Of a stretch of 64,000 nucleotides of DNA, positions 44,823 to 54,408 are shown one piece after another (position 1 is the stretch's first letter; every line of letters begins with the position of its first letter). The notes beneath the pieces are model-generated. The model saw only the letters and a list, made by a program, of their open reading frames with translations. It made no database searches and had not been told where the DNA came from. The DNA is taken from assembly GCA_964441235.1 (NCBI GenBank), contig CAYTUQ010000001.1:112253-176252 (forward strand), given 5' to 3'. This DNA comes from BS750m-G69 sp964441235 (GTDB lineage Bacteria > Fidelibacterota > UBA2242). Both the position numbers and the translations under genes were made by a program.

Positions 44823-45089
44823 TTAGGGGAAATATCTGTATATATCTTTCCGATGCAATACTCGATAGAAGACGATCTTGTCTTTTCTATGTTCAAATCC
44901 GACGCGGTAATCACCAAAACGAATCCGATAATAATTTGTGTATCCAGATATTTTCTTTACATTTTTCAATTCAGTGATCGAATCCACCTCGGGAACTATA
45001 TGAAAAATAAAATCCTCGATTCTTTCTCTTGTCTTCCTCTGGATTGCTTTGATATCCTTGATAAACGCTTTTTTTAGTTTAGCCTTCAT
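44823..45089 (-). CDS. RelE/ParE-type toxin
   Basis: The 88-residue protein has the RelE/ParE fold signature: LKKAFIKDIKAI at the start, then YYRIRFGDYRVGFEHRKDKIVFYRVLHRKDIYRYFP. Whether it cuts mRNA (RelE) or targets gyrase (ParE) cannot be decided. Its ATG overlaps the antitoxin stop by 11 bp. The 286-bp gap between it and secD holds no gene; an imperfect hairpin with arms CCGCCAACA and TGTTGGCGG lies at about 44697-44786. Confidence 0.85.
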   Translation of the reverse strand: MKAKLKKAFIKDIKAIQRKTRERIEDFIFHIVPEVDSITELKNVKKISGYTNYYRIRFGDYRVGFEHRKDKIVFYRVLHRKDIYRYFP

Positions 45090-45273
45090 GCTGTTTCAGT
45101 AATATCTTTGCTTCTTCAATATCATATTCAACATCATCTTGTACTTCATCCATGGATTTTGCAAGCCCTTGATCCAAAATTAAGTCTTCAATTTTTCTAA
45201 ATGTATTAAGGTCGATCACAACATTTTTAATTGTCCCACTTTCATCGGTAATGTATGATTTTTTTATTTCCAT
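45079..45273 (-). CDS. Antitoxin of the RelE/ParE pair
   Basis: The 64-residue acidic protein (MEIKKSYITDESGTIKNVVIDLNTFRKIEDLI) precedes and overlaps the toxin gene, the usual antitoxin-first order. GAGGAGGG about 4 nt upstream is a strong ribosome site. The N-terminal strand-loop resembles short Phd-like or DUF2281-like antitoxins. The C-terminal half is acidic and would bind the toxin. A TATAAT-like -10 lies about 50 nt upstream on this strand. Confidence 0.78.
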   Translation of the reverse strand: MEIKKSYITDESGTIKNVVIDLNTFRKIEDLILDQGLAKSMDEVQDDVEYDIEEAKILLKQHEG

Positions 45274-45774
45274 AAGACCCTCCTCAATTACTAAAATGTA
45301 TTCCTTATCTATTCATCTAACATTATAAATATGCAGAAAATTTTCTATCTATGAAAATTATCTCTTAGATATCTCAGTCCCAAAGGGCTCTCTTTTCCGA
45401 AGGAGTCCTCTCCCAAAGGGATGCCTCTGGCACGTGACCTTTGGAACGAGACGAGGTAGCTGGAAAATTATTACATCCACTTTAACATTTTGCGATAAAA
45501 AGAGAAAAATATCATGTTGTTCTTTCATCTCTGACATTTTTACCATAACAATAAATAAATTAGGTGCAAATTATACAGAAATCAAGTGAAAATTTAATAA
45601 AGATAGAAATGCTATTTTCTGAGAAACAAGTTATGATTCCGCTTAAAATTTTGTTTTTCATATTTTTGTCATGTTGTTCTCTATAATTTCCCTTCTCGGA
45701 AGCATACTCTATTTCCCACGCATCGGTGGTAAGCCCTGATATTCTGTATAAACCGCAATTTTAATCAAAGAATT

Positions 45775-45882
45775 CCCCTAGGCTTGCCTCGGGGTTATCT
45801 TTTAGAAGGAAGAGTATGAGAAAACTTGGTGTCTCATATAAGAATATTACCGATAAGATACCCCGCTGCTTGCGGCGGGGTA
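45775..45882. repeat. Inverted pair of REP-like hairpins in a 1.3-kb gap
   Basis: The first hairpin is CCCC-T-AGGC TT GCCT-C-GGGG at 45775-45794. The second, TACCCCGC / GCGGGGTA, is at 45859-45882. Each has TTATCTT or its complement on its inner side, so they are inverted copies of one pattern (REPIN-like). GGGGTTATCTT can also pair with AAGATACCCC across the interval. A 45-codon ORF with a good ribosome site starts at 45818 but overlaps the second hairpin and looks spurious. The rest of 45274-46581 holds only short Pro/Gly-rich or AT-rich frames and CCCAAAGGG palindromes. Confidence 0.6.
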
Positions 45883-46581
45883 GTTCATTCTATAAAATCA
45901 ATATTTTTGAGCTGCTCATTTTGGCTGATTTTTATATATACTTTTTATTTTAATGAACTTTCTTCAGATTTAAAAAACCGATTTGTTTTATTTGTGACCT
46001 GGATAAGAAATAGAGTGTGAAGAAGATATCGTTATCTCTGATCAATAAAAATTGCTGGAATTAAAGTAAATGTTTGATTGAGATGATTTAAAACTTTGCG
46101 AAAGATCAGTCTGGATAGTGCTAAAGATTCAGGTAGATATCGAGGCTTTCTTGTAGATAACTTTCCAAAGATTAAAAAAAATTGTGGTATATGGGATGAA
46201 GAACAATAAAATAATTTTTTGAGCAACTAATATATTTTTTAGCAGAATAAATTGGAAAATTGGAGTGAAAAGACTCTTAGAATAATATTTTATAGAAAAG
46301 AATAAGGTTAGTATGATTAAAAGATAATGCAATATAAAGTATAGAAATGTTATTGAACCACCACATTTTGACAGTTTATTATAATTGACTTATGAGACTA
46401 ATCTATATATTGTTCTTAGGGTTTTTCTTTAAATGCAGCCTGTAACAGGCAATATTTCAATTGAATTTAATAATTATTAAACATGAATTATGCTACTTTT
46501 TGCTTGATTTTTAGAGAAGGTGCAAATATATTGAATTAATATGTATGGTTCTGATAAAAGTTTAATATATGAAAGAGAACC

Positions 46582-49500
46582 ATGAGATTTAAACGACTAA
46601 CTTTTTTCACAGCATTTTTTGCGTTTTGTTTTGTTTTTGTCGGGAATAATTTTGCTCAGCTTAGGGAGCCAACAATTTTCCCATTCGTTCAAAAAAATGT
46701 AACTTTAATCAAAACGGCAGGCGGTTTTAATTTTGATAATGATGAATATTTTGACATTGTTGGAATTACATCGCTTGTTGACTCAAAAGGCTCGAAAATA
46801 CCAAGAACCACATATTTGGTCCACCTTGAGGAATCGGTTACTGGGGATTTCAATATTCTCTGGGAGTTCAATATTCCAGAAAATGTACGAGGTGATTTTA
46901 CTGATATTGCAGTTACAGATATTGATGGTGATGGTATGCAGGAAATTGCAGCTGCCCTTAATATTTCAGAGGTGGTTTCCCAAAAAGAGTCAAGCTGGTT
47001 GTATATTTTTGAGTATTCAGATGAGTTTAGCAAGGAACCAACAGCTACAATGAGATTAACAGGCAGCCTGCCAGCTAGACCAAGACCGATATATCTTGAT
47101 AAAGGTGATATTAATGCTGACGGGAGAGATGATCTTATCGTTTCGTCGAGCGGTCCAGGAAGAGGTATTTCAGTTGTCTCGTCAGAGGGTGAAGTTTTGA
47201 CGGGGGATTTGATATTTTTAACACAATTATTTGAACCTGAAATACTTCACGGTATTTTACCTTTTAGAGCAATTGCGGCAGATATTGATACATTTCCCGG
47301 TTGCGAGCTTCTTATTTTTGGTGGCAAGAAGGAATTTAAAACAGATATGTACAGTTTTAGCCGGGAACCAGAACCAGTTTTCTCTTACATATTTAAAAAT
47401 ATAGTTAGAAGCGATTTTGATATTGATAAAATATCAACCGGAGATTTGGATGGAGATGGATTTGATGAGGTGATTATTCCTCTTAAAAGTGGAGGTGCAC
47501 AACTTTTATGGCGAGAAGAAGGAAAATTGAAAGCAAGCCGCTTGTTCCCTAAAAATATTAATATTGAGTCTTTGTCTGTTTTAGACCTTAATTCTAATGG
47601 GTTGGACGAGATTATTATACGTCAGCCTGCAATGTCAAAAATAACCGATTATGAATTTGATGTTTCAGGTTCAATCTCGGATATTAATTCTTATAAACAG
47701 GTGGTTTATGTAAACCCGCTTTTAGAAAATGTGATTTACATAGATATAGTTCCTGTTTCATCTGCCTCAAATAGGTTTACCGGTTCTATTATAGTTCCAT
47801 TTCTTCATCCGGATTTTTATCAGCAGGGATTGTGTTACTGGCAATTGGTGGACATTGCTCCGCTTGCGGACAAAGGGGTAGTTGAAGAGGTTTTAGGGGA
47901 GGTAGATGCGGCTTTAGCGGGAAAGGATACAACAAAATTAGCAATGGGGAAATCTCCATTTTCTGAAATGGAAACACTTGCTGGCAAATTCACTGGAATT
48001 GAGGGAGAGGAAATTCCATTATCTGCTATGCCCAGTCAGGAGCGGGTTGTTGCAATAGCTTCTCCACAACGCGAAATGATTAAACCTGATCTATTAGTTC
48101 ATCCAGGTGATAAGGTTGTCCATACCATTAAGATTCCGGGCTTACCCCTTGACAATTTGAAGGATTTAAATGTTAACATTGAAACTCCTCCGGGCATGAA
48201 ATTTGACCTTGCGAAAAAGTCATTTTACTGGGTACCAGTTGACTCACAGCTTGGTCTTCATAATGTAAAAGTCTCATTTTTGTGTGAAGACAATGAGATA
48301 ATCCAAACTTTTAGTGTTTATGTAAATTCCCAACCTGAAATATTATCATCGTGCCCTATTAGGGATATTATACAGATTGGAGAGACATTCAGGTTTAAGC
48401 TGGAAATAAGAGATGACAACGAGGATGCATTTATAACATACAAGTTGATAGAATATCCATCCGGGGCGACTATTAGCGCTGATGGTGAAATATTGTGGAA
48501 ACCATCTTTTTACCAGGCGGATTGGTATGATTTTATTGTAGAGGTATCTGATGGATTCGATTCTGATAAAATCGAATTTGCGCTATTTGTAAACCATCCC
48601 GTGAATATAGAATCGTCAGCGCCTGAGTTAACTACAATTAGCAAGAAATATAAGTACAATCCGATTATCAAAGATAAAAACAAAGGGTTTTACGTTCCAG
48701 AATATTCTGTTTCCCCACGTATTACAAACTGGAAGACAACAGGAATTTATGAGGTTAAAATTATAGATAATAAGGTAAGAAAAAACCTGGATAAAATCAC
48801 AGCTCACTTTAGAAAATCGTTTTTATCTGAATCAAAGAAAAGTAAATCAAACCCGATTCAGGATGCTTTTGAAGATAAAGGGAAATTGGTCATTGTATTT
48901 ACTCAGGATAAAACCAGACCTCTTTTGCCCTCTGATCTATTAAGTAAATTTTTTACCAGTTTGAGTTTAGATATTCCAAAGCACTCCAAGCCGATAAGGC
49001 GCTATTTGTATAAATTTAGTTTAAAGGAGGCTCCCAGTGGGATGAAAATGTCTCCGTACGGTAGAATCCAATGGGTGCCCAGCAGCGCGCAATTTGACTT
49101 TCAATCGCTTTCTTATACGGTTTCCGACGGCTATTTTTCAGCGGAGGAGCATGCACAAATATATGTTAATTACCCACCTTCAATTTTATCAATCCCGGAC
49201 ACAAATGCAAGTGTGAACTGTTTATGGCAGTATGAAGTAAAAGTTTCTGACTTAAATACTGACAGTAAAATTAATTATGAACTTACAAAAGCTCCCGAAG
49301 GCATGGTTGTATCTACACAAGGAATTATATCCTGGCGACCAACGAGTCTTCAGCTTAACGGCCATACATTTTTTGTAAAAGTGTCGGATGGAATGGCGGA
49401 GGATGTTCAAAAAGGTCGAGTATTTGTAAATGTTAAACCGAGAATATTGTCAATTCCAAAACCCGTTGCTCTTACCGGGCTGAAGTATGAATATCAATTT

Positions 49501-49794
49501 GATGCCGAGGACCCGAATGGAGACCCGATGGTTTATAAAGCAGTCAGAATTCCAAAATATGCTAAATTTGATCCCTCTACCGGAAATCTTGTCTGGGAAC
49601 CAAGGAAATCACAGAAGGGGGTTAATGATGTTGTTCTGGAAGTAGTGGATTCACATGGGTGGGGTACGCTTCAGGAATTTCAGGTTCATGTTTTTCATAA
49701 TCCCGGAACAAAAAGAATCTTATTCCTTTACAGTACGATTTCACTGCTGGCTTTAATTGGTGTTATCTATTTTGCAGTAACAAGCGGCAAATAA
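46582..49794 (+). CDS. Large surface/periplasmic protein with FG-GAP and Ig-like repeats and a C-terminal anchor
   Basis: The 1070-residue protein has a signal peptide (about residues 1-25). It has FG-GAP-like segments around 110-340 (DIDGDGMQEIAAAL, DINADGRDDLIVSS, GDLDGDGFDEVIIP and DLNSNGLDEIII), which may bind calcium. Several He_PIG/Ig-like repeats follow, each ending in a segment like GIISWRPTSLQLNGHTFFV. A final TM helix (about 1044-1065) ends in a short tail, so it is probably membrane-anchored and faces outward. No homolog is recognised by name; adhesion or a scaffold role is inferred. Confidence 0.75.
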   Translation: MRFKRLTFFTAFFAFCFVFVGNNFAQLREPTIFPFVQKNVTLIKTAGGFNFDNDEYFDIVGITSLVDSKGSKIPRTTYLVHLEESVTGDFNILWEFNIPENVRGDFTDIAVTDIDGDGMQEIAAALNISEVVSQKESSWLYIFEYSDEFSKEPTATMRLTGSLPARPRPIYLDKGDINADGRDDLIVSSSGPGRGISVVSSEGEVLTGDLIFLTQLFEPEILHGILPFRAIAADIDTFPGCELLIFGGKKEFKTDMYSFSREPEPVFSYIFKNIVRSDFDIDKISTGDLDGDGFDEVIIPLKSGGAQLLWREEGKLKASRLFPKNINIESLSVLDLNSNGLDEIIIRQPAMSKITDYEFDVSGSISDINSYKQVVYVNPLLENVIYIDIVPVSSASNRFTGSIIVPFLHPDFYQQGLCYWQLVDIAPLADKGVVEEVLGEVDAALAGKDTTKLAMGKSPFSEMETLAGKFTGIEGEEIPLSAMPSQERVVAIASPQREMIKPDLLVHPGDKVVHTIKIPGLPLDNLKDLNVNIETPPGMKFDLAKKSFYWVPVDSQLGLHNVKVSFLCEDNEIIQTFSVYVNSQPEILSSCPIRDIIQIGETFRFKLEIRDDNEDAFITYKLIEYPSGATISADGEILWKPSFYQADWYDFIVEVSDGFDSDKIEFALFVNHPVNIESSAPELTTISKKYKYNPIIKDKNKGFYVPEYSVSPRITNWKTTGIYEVKIIDNKVRKNLDKITAHFRKSFLSESKKSKSNPIQDAFEDKGKLVIVFTQDKTRPLLPSDLLSKFFTSLSLDIPKHSKPIRRYLYKFSLKEAPSGMKMSPYGRIQWVPSSAQFDFQSLSYTVSDGYFSAEEHAQIYVNYPPSILSIPDTNASVNCLWQYEVKVSDLNTDSKINYELTKAPEGMVVSTQGIISWRPTSLQLNGHTFFVKVSDGMAEDVQKGRVFVNVKPRILSIPKPVALTGLKYEYQFDAEDPNGDPMVYKAVRIPKYAKFDPSTGNLVWEPRKSQKGVNDVVLEVVDSHGWGTLQEFQVHVFHNPGTKRILFLYSTISLLALIGVIYFAVTSGK

Positions 49795-49807
49795 TAGAAA
49801 GAATCGA

Positions 49808-50854
49808 TTAAAAATATACAAGAGTCGGGAGTTTTTTCAAGATTTCCGCCTTTAGTTTTTCTTTAAGTTTAAGAGAAATACTTGTTAAAAGTAAATTATC
49901 TATTTTAGGTAATCCTTCAGGAAAGTTTATAGCATCTTTCTCCGTTGTTATCAAAAATTCGCAGCTGTTGGATTTTGCGTCTTCAATTAAAGACATAATA
50001 TCTTTTTTACTATATTTATGATGGTCGTGAAATTTTTTAGTGATGAGTTTAGAAGGATTGAGTTTTCTAACGGTATCAAAAAATTGATGTGGATTTCCTA
50101 GTCCACAGAAAGCCAATACAGAGTGTCCTTGCAAATCTTCGTTTTCACCTTCACTCGCCATATTCACAATTTTTTCGATAGAAATTGGTGAACAATACTG
50201 TTTTAAATCCGGGCGTTTCTCTATAAAAAATTTTTCGCTGTCCAGAGGAATGGCATCAGTTCTTGTAAATACTAACAGCGAGGCTCTTTTCAATCCATGC
50301 CATGATTCACGCAACTTCCCTGCCGGTAGGATTTTTTCTTTATATGGATTAGTATAAGCATCCCAGAGTAGAATATTCAGGTCTCTCGATAGGCGTCTAT
50401 GTTGATATCCATCATCCGCAATTAGTATTGTGCAGTTATATTTTTCAATTGCTGTTTTTCCCGCAGCTATTCTATTCCTATCAGCAATTATCACGGTATC
50501 TTCTGTTTTACAAGCAATGAGGTGCGGTTCATCTCCAGAGATTTGTGGAGATACTAACGGGCCTTTCCCAGTAGAGACTATGACCTGTTCTTTTTCCTTT
50601 CTTCTGTAGCCGCGTGTTATGATTCCAACTTTATAGCCGTTGTGCTGGAGAATTTTTGAGAGGCTGATTACAAATGGAGTTTTTCCTGTTCCTCCGGCTG
50701 TGATGTTGCCTATAGAAATTACAGGGACTGATAGTTTTTCTGTTTTAAAAGTATTTTTGTCGTAGAGCCAATTTCTTATTGAGGTGGCTATCATGTAGGG
50801 AAATGCAGCGATTCTTAGGACTAATTGTAAGACCGATTTAATGCTTAACCTCAT
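49808..50854 (-). CDS. lpxK: Tetraacyldisaccharide 4'-kinase LpxK
   Basis: The 348-residue lipid A kinase has the P-loop in ISIGNITAGGTGKTPFV, LLIADDGYQHRRL (DDGxQH), GKLRES and a late CGLGNPHQF segment, all typical of LpxK. It phosphorylates the disaccharide at the inner membrane. It is last in the lipid A operon and overlaps the acyltransferase gene by 17 bp. The N-terminal hydrophobic helix can bind the membrane. Confidence 0.93.
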   Translation of the reverse strand: MRLSIKSVLQLVLRIAAFPYMIATSIRNWLYDKNTFKTEKLSVPVISIGNITAGGTGKTPFVISLSKILQHNGYKVGIITRGYRRKEKEQVIVSTGKGPLVSPQISGDEPHLIACKTEDTVIIADRNRIAAGKTAIEKYNCTILIADDGYQHRRLSRDLNILLWDAYTNPYKEKILPAGKLRESWHGLKRASLLVFTRTDAIPLDSEKFFIEKRPDLKQYCSPISIEKIVNMASEGENEDLQGHSVLAFCGLGNPHQFFDTVRKLNPSKLITKKFHDHHKYSKKDIMSLIEDAKSNSCEFLITTEKDAINFPEGLPKIDNLLLTSISLKLKEKLKAEILKKLPTLVYF

Positions 50855-51488
50855 ATTCAGCTTGTAATTGTACTAAGTTAATCTTTTCAGAAATTTGCTT
50901 GGATAGATCATCTAAATTGTAATCAATATTCTTATATAATTTAATGGGTTCGCCAAATACCATAGCAATTTTAGAGAATAGTTTTGGTTGATGGAATTTA
51001 TCCCAGCTATTGAAAATCCTGTTTCTTGAGGCTGCTGCTCCAAGAGGAATTATTGATGCTTCTGCCTTACGTACGATTTTTAAAGTCCCGATTTTCACTT
51101 TTCTCTCAGGCCCCTTTGGACCATCAGGTGTTAGTCCAACGACATTCCCGGGTTGTTTAATAATTTTTAATAATTCAACAGCAGCAGCGGTGGGTTTTCT
51201 ATTACTTGAACCCCTGAGTGGAGTATAACCAAGCCGTTGACCAATTTGGGACAGGATTTCAGCATCTGAGTGAAAACCAATTAGAGGAATTATCCCGTAG
51301 CTTTTTAAATAGTAGAATGGAATTAGCAAGTGGCTGTGCCAGGACATGATAACAGCACCGGAAGGTTCGTTTAAAACTTTATGTAGATTTTCGATACCAA
51401 CTTCCCTAAATCGGCATGTTGAAAATAGAGCATGAAGGGGCAAGTGCCCAAATCTGTAAACTATATTATTTAATGAGTTTAGTTTCAT
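50838..51488 (-). CDS. DUF374 lysophospholipid acyltransferase-like protein
   Basis: The 216-residue protein has the DUF374 pattern: MSWHSHLLIPFYYLKSYG with a catalytic-type His, DAEILSQIGQRLGYTPLRGSSNRK, and the LTPDGPKGPERKVKIG motif. The family is related to LpxL/HtrB acyltransferases and occurs in lipid A clusters, where it may add a late acyl chain. Gene order lpxB-DUF374-lpxK supports lipid A work. The exact acceptor is unknown. Confidence 0.82.
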   Translation of the reverse strand: MKLNSLNNIVYRFGHLPLHALFSTCRFREVGIENLHKVLNEPSGAVIMSWHSHLLIPFYYLKSYGIIPLIGFHSDAEILSQIGQRLGYTPLRGSSNRKPTAAAVELLKIIKQPGNVVGLTPDGPKGPERKVKIGTLKIVRKAEASIIPLGAAASRNRIFNSWDKFHQPKLFSKIAMVFGEPIKLYKNIDYNLDDLSKQISEKINLVQLQAEYEVKH

Positions 51489-51491
51489 TTA

Positions 51492-52634
51492 TTAATTGTT
51501 TGACTTATGAGCATAACCGGTGATAATTTCTGCTGCCCTTTCTGATGCTCCCGGAGCACCGAGCTTTTCTGACACACTCTTAAGAAACAGTCTTATTTCA
51601 TTTTCAACATCCGGGTTGTTAAGAATTTTGTTTGCTTCCTGTGCAATATTTTTCGGTGTTGCTTCGTGCTGAATGAGTTCGGCGATTCCCTTTTTTCCCT
51701 CAATAAGGTTTGCCATAGCTATGTAAGGAACCTTAACAAATATTTTCCCCAGCCAATAAGAGAAAGGAGACATTTTATAAATTACTACCATTGGGGTTTG
51801 GTAAATTGCTGCTTCCAGGGAAGCCGTGCCAGACGATACGATAAGAAAGTTAGAGTTTTGCATGATTTCATCGTTTTCGCCACTGATCCAGTGCAGCCAT
51901 TTATATGGGAATTGCTCTTTATATTGTGTGAAATCTATTGCTGGGGCTAAACCGACTACGGCTTCCATTTTCGGGAAATCTTTTCGTATGAGTAAAACAG
52001 CATTTATCATTACAGAAAGATGTCTTTCTATCTCCTGCTTTCGGCTCCCGGGAAACAAGCCAATCAGGTGAGACGCTCTATTTGTAATATTTTGAATATG
52101 TTTTGAAGGTGTAAGCTTATTATCAGTGTGTTGGTCGAGTAGCGGGTGTCCGACAAAAGTTACATTTACTCTATGTTCCTTAAACCAATACTCTTCAAAA
52201 GGCAGTATGCAGAGGACTTCATTAATATACTTTTTTATCTTTTTAACTCTTGATTGATGCCACGCCCAGACTTGAGGGCTGATGTAATATATAACGGGTA
52301 TCTGTCGCTTGTATGCTGCTTTTGCTAAACGTAGATTGAATCCGGGATAGTCTATAAGGACAATTAGATCGGGCTTCTCAGCATCAATGAATTGGAGGGT
52401 ATTTCGCCAAATCTTTCTTATTGAGGGAAGATGTTTTGCGACTTCAGCAAAACCCATAAAAGCAGTTTTCCGAATGTGATAGATAAGTTGGGCGCCAGAG
52501 CGAGCCATATTATTACCGCCAATTGCTGAAATTGATATGTTCGGTTCTAATTTTTTTATCTCTTTAACGAGATTCCCACCGTGTAGGTCACCGGATAGTT
52601 CACCGGCTGAGATAAATATTTTAGCGGATGACAT
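51492..52634 (-). CDS. lpxB: Lipid-A-disaccharide synthase LpxB
   Basis: The 380-residue glycosyltransferase starts with ISAGELSGDLHGGNLVKEIKK and has VLIDYPGFNLRLAK, YYISPQVWAWH, LPFEEYWF, GHPLLD and LFPGSRKQEI, the standard LpxB series. It joins UDP-diacylglucosamine and lipid X. It overlaps the methyltransferase-like gene by 14 bp and is followed 3 bp later by the acyltransferase. Confidence 0.95.
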   Translation of the reverse strand: MSSAKIFISAGELSGDLHGGNLVKEIKKLEPNISISAIGGNNMARSGAQLIYHIRKTAFMGFAEVAKHLPSIRKIWRNTLQFIDAEKPDLIVLIDYPGFNLRLAKAAYKRQIPVIYYISPQVWAWHQSRVKKIKKYINEVLCILPFEEYWFKEHRVNVTFVGHPLLDQHTDNKLTPSKHIQNITNRASHLIGLFPGSRKQEIERHLSVMINAVLLIRKDFPKMEAVVGLAPAIDFTQYKEQFPYKWLHWISGENDEIMQNSNFLIVSSGTASLEAAIYQTPMVVIYKMSPFSYWLGKIFVKVPYIAMANLIEGKKGIAELIQHEATPKNIAQEANKILNNPDVENEIRLFLKSVSEKLGAPGASERAAEIITGYAHKSNN

Positions 52635-53217
52635 GAAGTATGTTTATTAAGATTTCTTTACTTATAATAATAATAATGACTGCAATAAAAGACTGAAGGG
52701 TTCTTCTTTCAGTACGAAAAACTTTTTTCAAGGGTAACTTCTTAACTTCTTGTTTCTTATTCCAGGGAGTCAGCCCTGGAAATAATCTTGGAACGTTTGA
52801 ACAATACTCTTCATATTGCTTGCCGAAAATATTTAGTAAAACCTTTTCTTCTAAAGATATGATTAGCCCATATTGTATGAAAAAATACAAAAGTGCTATT
52901 ATGAAGAGAGGGAAGACCCATGGACCACCTGCAAACAGTGCTATACCTGAATATATCATAATATTGCCTAAGTAGAGCGGGTTGCGCACATAGGCAAAAG
53001 GTCCCTCAGTTGAAAGCTTTTTAGCACCAACATTCCGTGTTCTTGTCCTCCCACCAGCCATGTGGACCCCACTTAAGCGAATCCACTCGCCACAGAGAGC
53101 GAGTACTAAGCCAGAAATTACACCCAACCAGGTCATGTTGGATTGGTACAACAAAACCAGAAAAAATGGTATAGGGGTATAACCGCGATATTTAAAAATT
53201 AATCGTCTGACGTCCAT
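52621..53217 (-). CDS. Isoprenylcysteine/phospholipid methyltransferase-like membrane protein
   Basis: The 198-residue protein has about five TM segments and the ICMT/PEMT pattern: GEWIRLSGVHMAGGRTRTRNV, then STEGPFAYVRNPLYLGNIMIYSGIAL and a C-terminal EYCSNVPRLFPGLTPW. Such proteins methylate lipids or carboxyl groups with SAM. Being cotranscribed with lpxB suggests an envelope lipid substrate, but this is only contextual. The start is TAATG-coupled to the stop of the oxidoreductase gene. Confidence 0.78.
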   Translation of the reverse strand: MDVRRLIFKYRGYTPIPFFLVLLYQSNMTWLGVISGLVLALCGEWIRLSGVHMAGGRTRTRNVGAKKLSTEGPFAYVRNPLYLGNIMIYSGIALFAGGPWVFPLFIIALLYFFIQYGLIISLEEKVLLNIFGKQYEEYCSNVPRLFPGLTPWNKKQEVKKLPLKKVFRTERRTLQSFIAVIIIIISKEILINILHVIR

Positions 53218-54209
53218 TATTTCAGCGTTTTTAAGCTTGACTTTATCTGTTTCTCTATCTGTATGGCAACCTCAAGTGCTTTTTTGCCGTCCTCCCCTGT
53301 AACGAGGGGTGGTGTCCCATTTTTGATCGAACTGACAAAAGACCTCAACTCTTCCAACATGGCGTTTGATTTACTTGTTTGAAGCTGCTCGTAGAAGATT
53401 TTCCGCTTTTTATTATTTTTCGTTTCTAATTCAGTAATTGGAATTACATTTTTACTGGTAATCTCGCCTTCATTTGATAACGAAAAGATTTCTGTAAGAT
53501 TCTTAAGAAAATCTATGGATATATATGCGTTTCTCTGGAATATCTTCATCTTTCGCATATTTTTATTTGATACACGGCTGGCAGTTATATTTGCAACACA
53601 GTCGTTTTTAAACTTAATCCTGGCATTAGCTATATCAATGTTATCAGTCAGTATAGGCGCACCAGCCGCATCAATTTTGATAATAGGAGATTTTACCAGT
53701 GAAAGTATTATATCAATGTCATGTATCATCAGATCCAGTATGACAGCAACGTCTGTTCCTCTTAAATGAAAGGGGGAAATTCTATGTGATTCTATAAAAA
53801 GTGGATTGATCTCGATTTTTTTTAAACCGGAAAGTGCAGGATTGAATCTTTCAATGTGCCCAACCTGTAGAACGATGTTGTTATCCCTTGCTAATTTAAT
53901 TACTTCATTAGCCTCTTCTATTGTCTGCATAAAGGGTTTTTCGCAAAAGATATGGACTTTTTTATTTATAGCGGCAAGCGCAACATTATAATGTGCAACT
54001 GTGGGAACTACGATTGATACTCCGTCACATTTTTCTAATAGAGAATTAAGGGAATCAAAAGACGTTATATTTAATTCTTCTGATATCTCATTTGAACGCT
54101 GTATATCTGAATCATAGAACCCGACGAAATCAACTTCTGAAAGATTTTTGAGGTTCTTTATGTGCATTTTGCCAAGGTGACCGGCACCAACAACTCCAAT
54201 TTTTACCAT
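53217..54209 (-). CDS. Gfo/Idh/MocA-family oxidoreductase, possibly GnnA-like
   Basis: The roughly 330-residue NAD-dependent sugar oxidoreductase has the Rossmann start VKIGVVGAGHLGKMH, the CEKP motif and VGHIERFNPALSGL. The last is typical of UDP-GlcNAc 3-dehydrogenases (GnnA). In lipid A clusters GnnA with an aminotransferase (GnnB) makes the 3-amino sugar. No aminotransferase is in this window, so the role is inferred. The start ATG 54209 has GGGAG about 7 nt before it; the frame runs further up to 54260 without support. It heads the operon. Confidence 0.78.
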   Translation of the reverse strand: MVKIGVVGAGHLGKMHIKNLKNLSEVDFVGFYDSDIQRSNEISEELNITSFDSLNSLLEKCDGVSIVVPTVAHYNVALAAINKKVHIFCEKPFMQTIEEANEVIKLARDNNIVLQVGHIERFNPALSGLKKIEINPLFIESHRISPFHLRGTDVAVILDLMIHDIDIILSLVKSPIIKIDAAGAPILTDNIDIANARIKFKNDCVANITASRVSNKNMRKMKIFQRNAYISIDFLKNLTEIFSLSNEGEITSKNVIPITELETKNNKKRKIFYEQLQTSKSNAMLEELRSFVSSIKNGTPPLVTGEDGKKALEVAIQIEKQIKSSLKTLK

Positions 54210-54408
54210 CTCGTCTCCCATAATCTTATTTAAATTTAACCTCTGCAGAACGATTTTCAAAAGATAAGGTTAGAAAATAGTCTCGCTCATTTTAACCATA
54301 ATCTTTTTACTGAGGAAAGTGAAGTATATTAAAAATCTTGATTTTGCCGTATTATATAATGAAATTAAATTGTATGTAAAGAGATAAATATTTTAGAGGA
54401 GGTCAAAG

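Noticed and set aside
45818..45955. 45-codon ORF with AGAAGGAAGAG before the ATG.
   Set aside because: It runs through the second REP-like hairpin (PRCLRRGSS), which is typical of spurious ORFs in such repeats.
46032..46332. Short minus-strand ORFs in the AT-rich region before the surface protein gene.
   Set aside because: They overlap each other in different frames, have no ribosome site and show no family pattern.
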